From assembly GCA_000720805.1 (NCBI GenBank), contig JODI01000031.1:1-64000 (forward strand): a DNA stretch of 64,000 bases, read 5' to 3'. Made by a program: the position numbers and the translations under genes. Under the pieces are notes generated by a model. It saw only the letters and a program-made list of their open reading frames with translations. It was not told the DNA's origin and searched no databases. Below, in pieces: positions 55,823-64,000 of this stretch (position 1 is its first letter; each line of letters begins with the position of its first letter). The stretch is from Streptomyces violaceoruber (lineage in GTDB: Bacteria > Actinomycetota > Actinomycetes > Streptomycetales > Streptomycetaceae).

Positions 55823-56347
55823 TCAGGTCAGGGGCAGCAGCATGACGATGTCGTCGCGGTCGTCGCCCTCGGCGACGCGTATCGCGCCCGGTATCCGGCC
55901 GACCTCCTTGTAGCCGCAGGAACCGTAGAAGTGCTCCAGGCCGAGGCCGCCGCGGCAGGTGAGCCGGATCGCCTCGATGCCGTCGAGGCCGCGGGCCGCG
56001 TCCGCGGCGGCGGCCAGCAGGTCACGGCCGTATCCCTTGCCCTGGTGGCGCGGGTGGACCATCACCGTGTACAGCCACAGCCAGTGGGCCATCAGACGGT
56101 GCGTGTTGTGGGTGAGGAAGGCGGCCGCGGCGACCTGTCCCTCCTCGTCGAAGCCGACGAGGAGCCGGGTGCGTCCCTCGCTCATCGCCGCGAAGTGCTT
56201 CACCAGCTCCGGCCGGATCGCGTCCCGCGCCACCGGCGCCACGAAACCGACGGCGCCGCCCGCGTTGGTGACGTCGGTCCACAGGTCGAGGAGGCCGTCG
56301 CGCAGCTCGGGGGTCACGGCCGGTTCAAGAGTGAAGGTAAGGGGCAT
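55823..56347 (-). CDS. GNAT family N-acetyltransferase
   Basis: The 174-residue acetyltransferase has the acetyl-CoA segment VMVHPRHQGKGYGRDLL and the closing HFYGSCGYKEVGRIPGAI. The N-terminal half is typical of GNAT proteins acting on small molecules. The substrate is unknown. It stands alone between DUF4229 and udgX on the same strand. Confidence 0.86.
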   Translation of the reverse strand: MPLTFTLEPAVTPELRDGLLDLWTDVTNAGGAVGFVAPVARDAIRPELVKHFAAMSEGRTRLLVGFDEEGQVAAAAFLTHNTHRLMAHWLWLYTVMVHPRHQGKGYGRDLLAAAADAARGLDGIEAIRLTCRGGLGLEHFYGSCGYKEVGRIPGAIRVAEGDDRDDIVMLLPLT

Positions 56348-56404
56348 GCAGCGAGAGTAGTTATTACGTCACGCTCGCCTCAAGTGCGTTTCGGGTCACG
56401 TACG

Positions 56405-57055
56405 TCACCCCAGCGCCCGCGCCGCCACCTTCAGATCGGCGACCAGGCCCTGGTAGGCGCCCTCCCGGTCGTCCGCGCGCAGGACTGCCGACGGATGCAC
56501 GGTCGGCACCAGCCGTTCCGGGCGCCCGTGGATCTCCTCCTCCAGCACCGTCCCGCGCACCTGGGTGACCCGGAACGACGACCCGAGCAGCGCCTTCCCG
56601 GCGGTGGCGCCCAGCACCACGATCAGCTCGGGTTCGACGACGGCCAGCTCGGCGGCGAGCCACGGCCCGCACGCGGTCATCTCGCGCAGGCTCGGCGCCT
56701 TGTGGATCCGGCGCTTGCGCGGCTCGGCCCGGGTGAACTTGAAGTGCTTGACGGCGTTGGTGACGTAGGCGTCCGCCGGGTCGAGGCCGGCCTCCTGCAG
56801 CGCGCGGTCCAGGAGCTTGCCGGCGGGACCGACGAACGGCTTGCCCTGCCGGTCCTCCTGGTCACCGGGCTGCTCCCCGACGAGCATCACCCGGGCGTCC
56901 GTCGCCCCCGCCCCGAACACGGTCTGGGTGGCGTCCCGGTGCAGGGGGCAGCCCCGGCAGTCGGCGGCGGCCTTCCGCAGGGCGGTCAGGCCACCACGGT
57001 CCGGGACGAAGGGCTCCGCGGTGTAGGCGTCCTCGGGCGCCTTGGTGACGGCCAT
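56405..57055 (-). CDS. udgX: UdgX-type uracil-DNA glycosylase
   Basis: The 216-residue iron-sulfur uracil-DNA glycosylase has cluster cysteines starting in DCRGC (33, 36), motif A GEQPGDQED and the C-terminal HPSAVLR. The diagnostic R-loop KRRIH is at residues 114-118. In M. smegmatis UdgX, the His of that loop bonds covalently to the uracil site in DNA, so the protein becomes trapped on damaged DNA instead of turning over. His 118 should do so here. Confidence 0.92.
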   Translation of the reverse strand: MAVTKAPEDAYTAEPFVPDRGGLTALRKAAADCRGCPLHRDATQTVFGAGATDARVMLVGEQPGDQEDRQGKPFVGPAGKLLDRALQEAGLDPADAYVTNAVKHFKFTRAEPRKRRIHKAPSLREMTACGPWLAAELAVVEPELIVVLGATAGKALLGSSFRVTQVRGTVLEEEIHGRPERLVPTVHPSAVLRADDREGAYQGLVADLKVAARALG

Positions 57056-57141
57056 GCCGGACGGGTACCCGCCGGGGCGCCCGGCCTCACGTCACACGTC
57101 GCCCGGCGGCCGCACGTCGCACCCCGTCCGGCGGCCGCACG

Positions 57142-58305
57142 TCACACGCGCATCGGCTGCGGGGCCTCCCGACGCGCCGGGTCCGGGCCGTCGTACTCGC
57201 GGATGATCTCGTACCGCGTGTTCCGCTCGACCGGACGGAAGCCGGCGTCGCGGATGAGGTCGAGGAGGTCGTCGCGGGTCAGCTTGTTCGGGGTGCCGTA
57301 GTTGTCGGCGTCGTGCGTGATCTTGTACTCGACGACCGAGCCGTCCATGTCGTCGGCGCCGTGCTGGAGGGCGAGCTGGGCCGTCTGGACGCCGTGCATG
57401 ACCCAGAAGACCTTGACGTGCGGGACGTTGTCGAAGAGCAGCCGGGAGACCGCGAAGGTCTTCAGTGCCTCGGCGCCGGTCGCCATCTGCGTCCGCGCCT
57501 GAAGGCGGTTGCGTACCTTGCCGTCCTTCATGTCCACGAAGTCGTGCTGGTAGCGCAGCGGGATGAAGACCTGGAAGCCGCCGGTCTCGTCCTGGAGCTC
57601 ACGCAGCCGCAGCACGTGGTCCACCCGGTGGCGGGGCTCCTCGATGTGGCCGTAGAGCATGGTGGCGGGGGTCTTCAGACCCTTCTCGTGCGCCAGCCGG
57701 TGGATCCGCGACCAGTCCTCCCAGTGGGTGCGGTGGTCCACGATGTGCTGGCGGACCTCCCAGTCGAAGATCTCCGCGCCGCCGCCGGTGAGGGACTCCA
57801 GACCGGCGTCGATCAGCTCGTCGAGGATCTCGGAGGCGGACAGACCGCTGATCGTCTCGAAGTGGTGGATCTCCGTCGCCGTGAACGCCTTCAGCGACAC
57901 GTTCGGCAGCGCGGCCTTCAACTCCCGCAGCGAGCGCGGGTAGTAGCGCCACGGCAGGTTCGGGTGCAGCCCGTTGACGATGTGCAGCTCGGTGAGGTTG
58001 TCGCCCTCCATCGCCTTGGCGAGCTTCACCGCCTCCTCGATGCGCATCGTGTACGCGTCCTTCTCGCCCGGCTTGCGCTGGAAGGAGCAGTAGGCGCAGG
58101 ACGCCGTGCACACGTTGGTCATGTTGAGGTGCCGGTTGACGTTGAAGTGGACGACGTCACCGTTCTTCCGCGTCCGCACCTCGTGCGCGAGTCCGCCCAG
58201 CCAGGCCAGGTCGTCCGACTCGTACAGCGCGATGCCGTCCTCGCGGGTCAGGCGGACGCCCGCCCGCACCTTCTCCTCCAGCTCGCGCTTGAGCCCGACG
58301 TCCAT
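57142..58305 (-). CDS. mqnE: Aminodeoxyfutalosine synthase
   Basis: The 387-residue radical SAM enzyme joins the MqnA product to the SAM-derived adenosyl unit to make aminodeoxyfutalosine. The cluster motif is CTASCAYCSF, followed by LHIVNGLHPNLPW and SLTGGGAEIFDWEVR. I chose ATG 58305 because GGAGAG lies eight bases upstream; ATG 58311 is too close to that site. It is the paralogue of MqnC in the window. An Lrp-type regulator gene lies 85 bases upstream on the same strand. Confidence 0.94.
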   Translation of the reverse strand: MDVGLKRELEEKVRAGVRLTREDGIALYESDDLAWLGGLAHEVRTRKNGDVVHFNVNRHLNMTNVCTASCAYCSFQRKPGEKDAYTMRIEEAVKLAKAMEGDNLTELHIVNGLHPNLPWRYYPRSLRELKAALPNVSLKAFTATEIHHFETISGLSASEILDELIDAGLESLTGGGAEIFDWEVRQHIVDHRTHWEDWSRIHRLAHEKGLKTPATMLYGHIEEPRHRVDHVLRLRELQDETGGFQVFIPLRYQHDFVDMKDGKVRNRLQARTQMATGAEALKTFAVSRLLFDNVPHVKVFWVMHGVQTAQLALQHGADDMDGSVVEYKITHDADNYGTPNKLTRDDLLDLIRDAGFRPVERNTRYEIIREYDGPDPARREAPQPMRV

Positions 58306-58390
58306 GCTCATCCCTCTCCTAGACAGACTCCGACAACCGTACGCCCCGCCCTTCGGGCGGAAGGTGCCCCCATACGGCGCTGACACGCGC

Positions 58391-58846
58391 CTACACCTCT
58401 TCGGGAAGCTCCCCGACCCGGTTCTCCCACTTCGTGGAGAGCACGATGGTGGTACGGGTCCGGGACACGCCCTTGGTCCCGCTGAGCCGCCGGATGATCT
58501 TCTCCAGGCCGTCCACGTTCGTCGCCCGCACCTTGAGCATGAACGAGTCGTCGCCCGCGATGAACCAGCAGTCCTCGATCTCGGTGAGGTCCTTCAGCCG
58601 GCGGGCCACGTCCTCGTGGTCGGCCGCGTCGGAGAGCGAGATGCCGATCAGCGCGATCACGCCGAGGCCGAGCGAGGCCGCGTCGACGGTGGCGCGGTAG
58701 CCGGTGATGACACCGGCCGCCTCCAGCCGGTTGATGCGGTCGGTGACGCTGGGTCCCGACAGACCGACGAGGCGTCCCAGCTCCGCGTAGGAGGCCCGGC
58801 CGTTCTCCCTCAGGGCCTGGATGAGCTGCCTGTCCACCGCGTCCAT
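58391..58846 (-). CDS. Lrp/AsnC family transcriptional regulator
   Basis: The 151-residue protein has a helix-turn-helix (ASYAELGRLVGLSGPSVTDRINRLE) and an RAM ligand-binding domain from about residue 65. These proteins respond to amino acids and bind phased sites. A 10-bp-spaced repeat lies just upstream of its own start, and menaquinone genes flank it on both sides. Confidence 0.92.
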   Translation of the reverse strand: MDAVDRQLIQALRENGRASYAELGRLVGLSGPSVTDRINRLEAAGVITGYRATVDAASLGLGVIALIGISLSDAADHEDVARRLKDLTEIEDCWFIAGDDSFMLKVRATNVDGLEKIIRRLSGTKGVSRTRTTIVLSTKWENRVGELPEEV

Positions 58847-58890
58847 GCGATCGAAGCCTTCCGATGAAGAGTTCCAGAAGTGATGAGAGG

Positions 58891-58917
58891 TACTGCCAGG
58901 TACTGCCGAGTACTGCC
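58891..58917. repeat. Helically phased TACTGCC repeats before the Lrp gene
   Basis: TACTGCC occurs at 58891, 58901 and 58911, exactly 10 bp apart, with a decayed TGCTCC at 58921. The array lies 45-70 bases upstream of the Lrp-type regulator start and 39 bases beyond the UbiX-like gene's stop. Lrp proteins wrap DNA on phased sites, so this may be an autoregulatory site. Confidence 0.55.
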
Positions 58918-58955
58918 GACTGCTCCCGGTCCTGCTCCGGGCGCCCCGCCCTGCT

Positions 58956-59630
58956 CTAGGCGTCCGGTGTGCCGTCGCCCAGTTCGCCCTTCCACCGCCG
59001 GTAGAGCCCGTGCTCGACGCCCGCCGCGTCGAGGACCCGCCCGGCCACGAAGTCCACCAGGTCCTGGATATGCGTGGCCCCCGCGTAGAAGCCGGGCGAG
59101 GCGGGTACGACGCTCGCGCCCGCGTCGTCCAGGGCGACCAGGTGCCGCAGCGTCTGACCGTTCAGCGGGGCCTCGCGTACGGCCACGACCAGCGGACGGC
59201 GTTCCTTGAGCGTGACGCTCGCGGCCCGTTGCAGCAGATCCTTCGACAGCCCCAGCGCGACCCCGGCCACGCAGGCGGTCGAGGCGGGGACGATCAGCAT
59301 CCCCTTGGTCCGATACGACCCGGAGGACGGCCCGGCCGCGAGGTCCCCGGCGCTCCAGTGCCGTACTCCACGGATGTCGGCCTGGAAGGTCCCGGGCTTG
59401 CCGTCGGCCCCCCTGGCCAGCCATTCCCGCAGGTCGTCCTGCCAGTGGGCGTCCCGGAAGGCGATCTGGGTCTCGTCGAGCAGGGTGAGCCGCGAGGCCC
59501 GGGACACGACGAGGTCGACGCTCTCCCCCGCGTCCAGCAACGCCCTCAGCACCGCGGCGGCATACGGCGTACCGGACGCCCCGGACACCCCCACGATCCA
59601 AGGCACGCGCTGCGTTTCTCCTGCGTTCAC
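58956..59630 (-). CDS. ubiX: UbiX-like flavin prenyltransferase
   Basis: The 224-residue flavoprotein has the UbiX/Pad1 start VGVSGASGTPYAAAVLRAL, MLIVPASTACVAGVALGLS and RRPLVVAVREAPLN. UbiX makes the prenylated FMN needed by UbiD-type decarboxylases, and a UbiD-type gene lies just upstream in the same strand group. In futalosine organisms this homologue has been called MqnM. ATG 59630 is the first in frame. The UbiA-type gene ends 42 bases before its start. Confidence 0.9.
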   Translation of the reverse strand: MNAGETQRVPWIVGVSGASGTPYAAAVLRALLDAGESVDLVVSRASRLTLLDETQIAFRDAHWQDDLREWLARGADGKPGTFQADIRGVRHWSAGDLAAGPSSGSYRTKGMLIVPASTACVAGVALGLSKDLLQRAASVTLKERRPLVVAVREAPLNGQTLRHLVALDDAGASVVPASPGFYAGATHIQDLVDFVAGRVLDAAGVEHGLYRRWKGELGDGTPDA

Positions 59631-59672
59631 ACCTTGAGCGTACCGGCGAACGACGAGGTACTGAGGACCGGA

Positions 59673-60575
59673 CTACACCGTCAGACCCCGGACCAGGAGA
59701 TCAAGCAGCGCGCACACGAACAGGGCGATCCCGATGAACCCGTTGACGCTGAAGAACGCCCTGTTCAGACGGGACAGGTCGTGGGGGCGGACGATCGAGT
59801 GCTCGTAGACGAAGGCGGCCGCGACGATCAGCAGACCGAACCAGAAGAACGCGCCGGCGTCGGTCGCGAGGGCGTACCAGACGAACAGCACCGTCACGAC
59901 GGCGTGGCACACCCGCGCGCCCCAGATCGCCGCCGGGATGCCGAAGCGGGCCGGGACCGACAGGACACCGATCTCGCGGTCGGTCTCGACGTCCTGGCAG
60001 GCGTAGATCAGGTCGAAGCCGCCGATCCAGATGCCGACGGCGAGGCCCAGGATCACCGCGTCCCAGGACCACTCGCCGGAGATCGCGAGCCAGCCGCCGA
60101 CCGGGCCCATGGCCTGGGCGAGACCGAGGATGGCCTGCGGGAAGTTCGTGAACCGTTTGCCGTACGGGTAGACCACCATCGGGATCACGGCTATGGGAGC
60201 CAACGCCAGGCAGAGCGGGTTCAGGAGGGCCGCCGAGCCGAGGAAGACCACCACGGCGATCAGCGCGCCCGTCCAGGCGTGCTTCACCGACATCGCGCCG
60301 GTGACCAGCTCGCGGTGCGCGGTGCGCGGATTGCGGGCGTCGATCTCACGGTCGATGATCCGGTTGACCGCCATCGCGAAGGTCCGCAGGCCCACCATGC
60401 AGATGGTGACCAGCAGCAGCCGGCCCCAGTGGATGTTCTTGTCCCAGTCGAACATCGCCGTCAGCGCGGCGATGTAGGCGAAGGGCAGGGCGAAGACGGA
60501 GTGCTCGATCATCACCAGACGCAGGAAGGCCTTGGTGCGTCCCGGTTGCGGAAGAGCGGCTGACGCGCTGCTCAC
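59673..60575 (-). CDS. mqnP: Menaquinone prenyltransferase of the futalosine pathway (UbiA family)
   Basis: The 300-residue membrane protein has about eight helices and the two Asp-rich prenyl-diphosphate motifs [12 protein letters not shown] and DVETDREIG. It attaches the polyprenyl chain to 1,4-dihydroxy-6-naphthoate. ATG 60575 overlaps the stop of the UbiD-type gene by four bases, so these two pathway steps are co-translated. Confidence 0.92.
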   Translation of the reverse strand: MSSASAALPQPGRTKAFLRLVMIEHSVFALPFAYIAALTAMFDWDKNIHWGRLLLVTICMVGLRTFAMAVNRIIDREIDARNPRTAHRELVTGAMSVKHAWTGALIAVVVFLGSAALLNPLCLALAPIAVIPMVVYPYGKRFTNFPQAILGLAQAMGPVGGWLAISGEWSWDAVILGLAVGIWIGGFDLIYACQDVETDREIGVLSVPARFGIPAAIWGARVCHAVVTVLFVWYALATDAGAFFWFGLLIVAAAFVYEHSIVRPHDLSRLNRAFFSVNGFIGIALFVCALLDLLVRGLTV

Positions 60576-62029
60576 AGTCCGTACTCCTTCCAGCGGCGGT
60601 CGACCTTCGCCGCCGTATCCGGGTCCGACTCCACCATGTCCGGCCAGCCGCCGTCACGGGTGTAGCCCTCCTCGGGCCACTTCCTCGTCGCGTCGATGCC
60701 TGCCTTGCCGCCCCAGAACTGCTGGTAGGAGGCGTGGTCGAGGTGGTCGACGGGGCCCTCGACGAGGGAGAGGTCGCGGGCGTAGTCGGTGTTGCCGAGC
60801 GCCCGCCAGGCGACCTCGTGCAGGTCGTGGACGTCACAGTCCGCGTCCACGACCACGATCAGCTTGGTCAGGGACATCATGTGGGCGCCCCAGACCGCGT
60901 GCATGACCTTCTGCGCGTGCTTGGGGTACTTCTTGTCGATCGAGACGATCGCGCAGTTGTGGAAACCCCCGGCCTCGGGCAGGTGGTAGTCCACGATGTC
61001 CGGGATGATGATCTTGAGCAGCGGGAGGAAGAACCGCTCCGTCGCACGGCCCAGCGGTCCGTCCTCCGTCGGGGGGCGCCCTACCACGATCGACTGGAGC
61101 AGCGGCCGCTTCCGCATCGTCACACAGTCGATCTTCAACGCGGGGAAGGGCTCCTGCGGGGTGTAGAACCCGGTGTGGTCGCCGAAGGGCCCCTCCGGCA
61201 GCATCTCGCCCGGCTCCAGCCAGCCCTCGATCACGACCTCCGCCTGCGCCGGCACCTGGAGCGGAACGGTCTTGCAGTCGACCATCTCGATCCGCCTGCC
61301 CGCGATGAACCCGGCGAAGAGGTACTCGTCGATGTCGCCGGGGAGCGGGGCGGTGGAGGCGTACGTCACGGCGGGCGGGCAACCGAAGGCGATCGCGACC
61401 GGCAGGCGCTCTCCCCTCCTCGCCGCCACCTGGTAGTGGTTGCGGCTGTCCTTGTGGATCTGCCAGTGCATGCCGATCGTGCGCTTGTCGTGCCGCTGGA
61501 GACGGTAGAGCCCCAGGTTGCGGATCCCGCTCTCCGGGTCCTTGGTGTGGGTGAGCCCCAGGTTGAAGAAGGAGCCGCCGTCCTTGGGCCAGGTGAACAG
61601 GGCGGGCAGCCGGTCGAGATCGACGTCGTCGCCGCGCAGCACCACCTCCTGCACGGGCGCGCTGTCGGACTTCACCTTCTTCGGCGGTACGTGCGTCATC
61701 GCGCCGAGCTTCCCGAAGGCCTCCCGCACGCCGATGAACCCCTGCGGCAGTTCGGGCCGCAGCAGCCCGCCGATCTTCTCCGAGATCTCGCCGTACGACT
61801 TCAGGCCCAGCGCCTTCAGCAGGCGCCGGTCGGTCCCGAAGACGTTCATCGCGAGGGGCATGTCGGAACCCTTCACGTTCTCGAAGAGCAGCGCGGGGCC
61901 GCCGGACTTCTGCACCCGGTCGACGATCTCCCCGACCTCCAGATACGGGTCGACCTCGGCCTTGATCCGCTTGAGGTCGCCCTCGCGCTCCAAGGCCCGG
62001 AGCAGGGAACGAAGATCGTCGTAAGCCAT
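60572..62029 (-). CDS. mqnL: Menaquinone biosynthesis decarboxylase (UbiD family)
   Basis: The 485-residue UbiD-type enzyme removes the carboxyl group from the prenylated 6-naphthoate. It uses prenyl-FMN, presumably from the nearby UbiX-like protein. Landmarks are [33 protein letters not shown] (with the catalytic Glu region) and [17 protein letters not shown]. The start ATG 62029 gives the family N-terminus [14 protein letters not shown]. It is the first gene of the mqnL-mqnP-ubiX group and is divergent from a small membrane protein gene. Confidence 0.92.
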   Translation of the reverse strand: MAYDDLRSLLRALEREGDLKRIKAEVDPYLEVGEIVDRVQKSGGPALLFENVKGSDMPLAMNVFGTDRRLLKALGLKSYGEISEKIGGLLRPELPQGFIGVREAFGKLGAMTHVPPKKVKSDSAPVQEVVLRGDDVDLDRLPALFTWPKDGGSFFNLGLTHTKDPESGIRNLGLYRLQRHDKRTIGMHWQIHKDSRNHYQVAARRGERLPVAIAFGCPPAVTYASTAPLPGDIDEYLFAGFIAGRRIEMVDCKTVPLQVPAQAEVVIEGWLEPGEMLPEGPFGDHTGFYTPQEPFPALKIDCVTMRKRPLLQSIVVGRPPTEDGPLGRATERFFLPLLKIIIPDIVDYHLPEAGGFHNCAIVSIDKKYPKHAQKVMHAVWGAHMMSLTKLIVVVDADCDVHDLHEVAWRALGNTDYARDLSLVEGPVDHLDHASYQQFWGGKAGIDATRKWPEEGYTRDGGWPDMVESDPDTAAKVDRRWKEYGL

Positions 62030-62116
62030 GCGGCCAAGTATCCCCGAGCCGCTACCCTGGCCCGGTACCTGGGGTCCGTACCAGTGGCCCCGACGACCCT
62101 TCCACCGAGAGGCCCC

Positions 62117-62491
62117 ATGCTCCGGGTACTGATGTTCCTCGTACCACTGGCGTTGAGCGTGTACGCGTTCATCGACTGCATCAGCACCGAGGACGACGAC
62201 GTCCGCCACATGCCCAAGCCACTGTGGGCCATCGTCGTCCTGGTGTTCCCGCTCGCCGGATCCATCTCCTGGCTCATCGCGGGCAAGAAGCGGCACCCGG
62301 CCGGCGCGGACGGCTACCCGGGCCTCGCCGGTTCCGCCGGTTCGCCCTGGAGCCGCGGCGGCGGGCAGCGGTGGGTGGCGCCCGACGACAATCCCGAGTT
62401 CCTCAAGTCGCTGAAGGACGAGAACGGCGACGACGGGGACAACGGGGACCACGGCCGGAAGCGACCCGGCGGCGACCCCGAGGGCGACTGA
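62117..62491 (+). CDS. PLDc_N domain membrane protein
   Basis: The 124-residue protein has two transmembrane helices. Its first 60 residues match the N-terminal domain of bacterial phospholipase D/cardiolipin synthases ([20 protein letters not shown], then a second helix with [12 protein letters not shown]). There is no catalytic HKD motif. The tail is acidic and disordered. Function is unknown. It starts 87 bases from the divergent mqnL start. Confidence 0.82.
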   Translation: MLRVLMFLVPLALSVYAFIDCISTEDDDVRHMPKPLWAIVVLVFPLAGSISWLIAGKKRHPAGADGYPGLAGSAGSPWSRGGGQRWVAPDDNPEFLKSLKDENGDDGDNGDHGRKRPGGDPEGD

Positions 62492-62593
62492 CGACGACGC
62501 GGCCGGTCCCTACAGGTTGTAAGCCGACGAGCCTGCCGAAGCGGACAATGCGCCCCTGGGCCGGAACCCGTCCGGACCGGACACTTACCTCGC

Positions 62594-63991
62594 ATGACGA
62601 CTGCTCCCGCCGACTCCGCCGGCACCCTCGCTCCCGCCTACGGCGACAAGGTCATCGCCGTCGAGACGGCAGGCTCGGACCCGATCCCCGACGCCGAACG
62701 CCACGGCTCCCCGCTCCAGCTCCTGTGGACCTGGGCATCCCCCAACATCGAGTTCGCGACGGTCTACATCGGCGTGATCTCGGTCCTGTTCTTCGGTCTG
62801 AGCTTCTGGCAGGCAACGGCCGCCATCCTCCTCGGCACCGCGGCCGGCGCGATCGCCCAGGGCGTCCTGTCCCTGGACGGGCCCCGGTTCGGGGTGCCGC
62901 AGATGGTGATCGGCCGGTTCTCCTTCGGCTTCAAGGGCAACGTGCTGCCGTCCGGCGTCAACGCGGTGGTCGCGGGGGTCGGCTGGTTCGCCGTCAACAG
63001 CGTCAGCGCGGCCTTCGCGCTGAACACGCTGACGGATCTGCGTCCGCTGCCCTCGCTGCTGCTCGTGGTGGCGGCGGAGATCCTGATCGGCTTCATCGGC
63101 CACAATTTCGTGCACGTCTTCGAGAAGTACGCGTTCCCGGCGCTCGCGGTGATCTTCCTGACGGCCGGGGTGTGGACCTTCAAGGACGCCCACCTGGGCG
63201 GGGGCGGCGCGGGCGGCGGCATCGGCGGCTTCCTGCTGGCGTTCAGCGCGGCCTGGGGGTACGCGGCGGGCTGGAACCCGTACGCCACGGACTACTCGCG
63301 CTATCTGCCGCGTACGGCGAGCAAGTTCAAGACGGTCCTGTATCCGGCGGTCGGCCTGTTCGTGTCCGTCGCCGTGGTGGCCGTCATCGGCGCGGCCTCC
63401 GCGACGATCGTGGCCCCGAAGAACGCCACCCCCACAGCTGCCTTCACCGGTCACCTCCCCGGCTGGCTGGGCAACCTGGTGCTGCTCGCGATCATCCTCG
63501 GCGCGGTCTCCGCGAACGCCCTGAACGTGTACTCGTCCGCCATCTCGCTCACGTCCCTCGGCCTGAAGCTCCCGTCCTGGCTGGGCCGCGGCACGCTGGT
63601 CGTGCTGTCCGGAGTCGCCGGTACGGCGGCCGCGTGGGCGTCCCTGTCGGACGCGGGGTCGGCCTACGAGGCGTTCCTTCTGGTCATCGCCTACTGGGTG
63701 GGTCCGTGGCTCGGGGTCGTCCTGGTCGAGCGGTGGCTCCAGGGCCGTACGACCACGGACGAGGTACTGGCGTCCCGCCTCGGCGACCGCACCTTCACCA
63801 ACTGGCCCGGTGTCGCCGCCCTGTTGATCGGCGTGGCGGTGTCCGTCCCGCTCTTCTCCAACCAGGAGAAGTACGTCGGCTATGTACCCGAGCACTGGCC
63901 GTCCTTCGGCGACAGCACCCCGCTGGTCGGGTTCGCGCTGAGCGCGGCACTGTACGCGGTGGTGCGGGGGCGGCTGGGGTCCAGGGCCTGA
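62594..63991 (+). CDS. NCS1 family purine/cytosine permease
   Basis: The 465-residue transporter has about twelve helices and the family phrases FGVPQMVIGRFSFGFKGN, GWNPYATDYSRYLPR and ANALNVYSSAISLTSLGL. It resembles CodB/PucI-type cation symporters for nucleobases or related compounds. No catabolic partner gene is in the window, which ends nine bases after its stop. Confidence 0.9.
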   Translation: MTTAPADSAGTLAPAYGDKVIAVETAGSDPIPDAERHGSPLQLLWTWASPNIEFATVYIGVISVLFFGLSFWQATAAILLGTAAGAIAQGVLSLDGPRFGVPQMVIGRFSFGFKGNVLPSGVNAVVAGVGWFAVNSVSAAFALNTLTDLRPLPSLLLVVAAEILIGFIGHNFVHVFEKYAFPALAVIFLTAGVWTFKDAHLGGGGAGGGIGGFLLAFSAAWGYAAGWNPYATDYSRYLPRTASKFKTVLYPAVGLFVSVAVVAVIGAASATIVAPKNATPTAAFTGHLPGWLGNLVLLAIILGAVSANALNVYSSAISLTSLGLKLPSWLGRGTLVVLSGVAGTAAAWASLSDAGSAYEAFLLVIAYWVGPWLGVVLVERWLQGRTTTDEVLASRLGDRTFTNWPGVAALLIGVAVSVPLFSNQEKYVGYVPEHWPSFGDSTPLVGFALSAALYAVVRGRLGSRA

Positions 63992-64000
63992 AACGAGCGC

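Overview
The window is a high-GC, gene-dense chromosomal segment of a Streptomyces or close relative. The signs are extreme G+C at third codon positions, frequent GTG starts, 14 nuo genes in one operon, the futalosine route to menaquinone, a 67-residue cold-shock protein with an AAGGAGGG leader, and actinobacterial families such as UdgX and DUF4229. Gene order resembles, from memory, the core region of S. coelicolor that carries the nuo genes and mqnA/C/E. I see no tRNA or rRNA gene, CRISPR array, insertion sequence or prophage.

Left part (1-8918): a BlaR1-type M56 membrane peptidase, then a six-gene unit. That unit encodes a GntR/UTRA regulator, an AprB-like two-cluster ferredoxin, an SsuA/TauA-type binding lipoprotein with an extra C-terminal domain resembling NosL, the matching permease and ATPase, and a 979-residue AprA/fumarate-reductase-like flavoprotein ending in HEAT repeats. 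Import and redox chemistry look dedicated to one unidentified substrate. This is the best candidate here for an undescribed system.

Respiratory block (8983-27297): recQ, then the complete nuoA-N operon on the minus strand, encoding proton-pumping NADH:menaquinone oxidoreductase (complex I). Most junctions are 4-base stop/start overlaps. A long hairpin follows nuoN. The 765-base region before nuoA has a good match to a Rex operator (NADH/NAD+ sensing), a CRP-type site and repeated GTGATC motifs.

Menaquinone and envelope block (28063-43679): an NlpC/P60 wall hydrolase, a peptide deformylase lacking one metal-binding histidine, a MenJ-like quinone side-chain reductase, a GNAT protein, a PASTA protein and MenG. 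Next come a three-gene exopolysaccharide set (single-span protein, deacetylase/glycosyltransferase fusion, acyltransferase) and a GH18-like lipoprotein. MqnC follows, beside a barrel-less amidohydrolase relic, then a prepilin peptidase, a serine/threonine kinase and MqnA.

Right part (43680-64000): a cold-shock gene with a structured leader and a strong terminator, an XRE-cupin regulator divergent from azlCD, a methyltransferase and a Tat-exported flavoprotein. A fatty-acyl module follows (acyl-CoA ligase, thiolase, FabG4-type reductase, MaoC hydratase, TetR) with two adjacent palindromes in its divergent promoter. Then come DUF4229, GNAT and UdgX genes, and MqnE, an Lrp regulator, UbiX-, UbiA- (MqnP) and UbiD-type (MqnL) proteins. 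The window ends with a small membrane protein and an NCS1 permease. Complex I plus seven or eight menaquinone genes make much of this window one respiratory-quinone neighbourhood, although the mqn genes are scattered rather than in one operon. MqnB and MqnD are not in the window.
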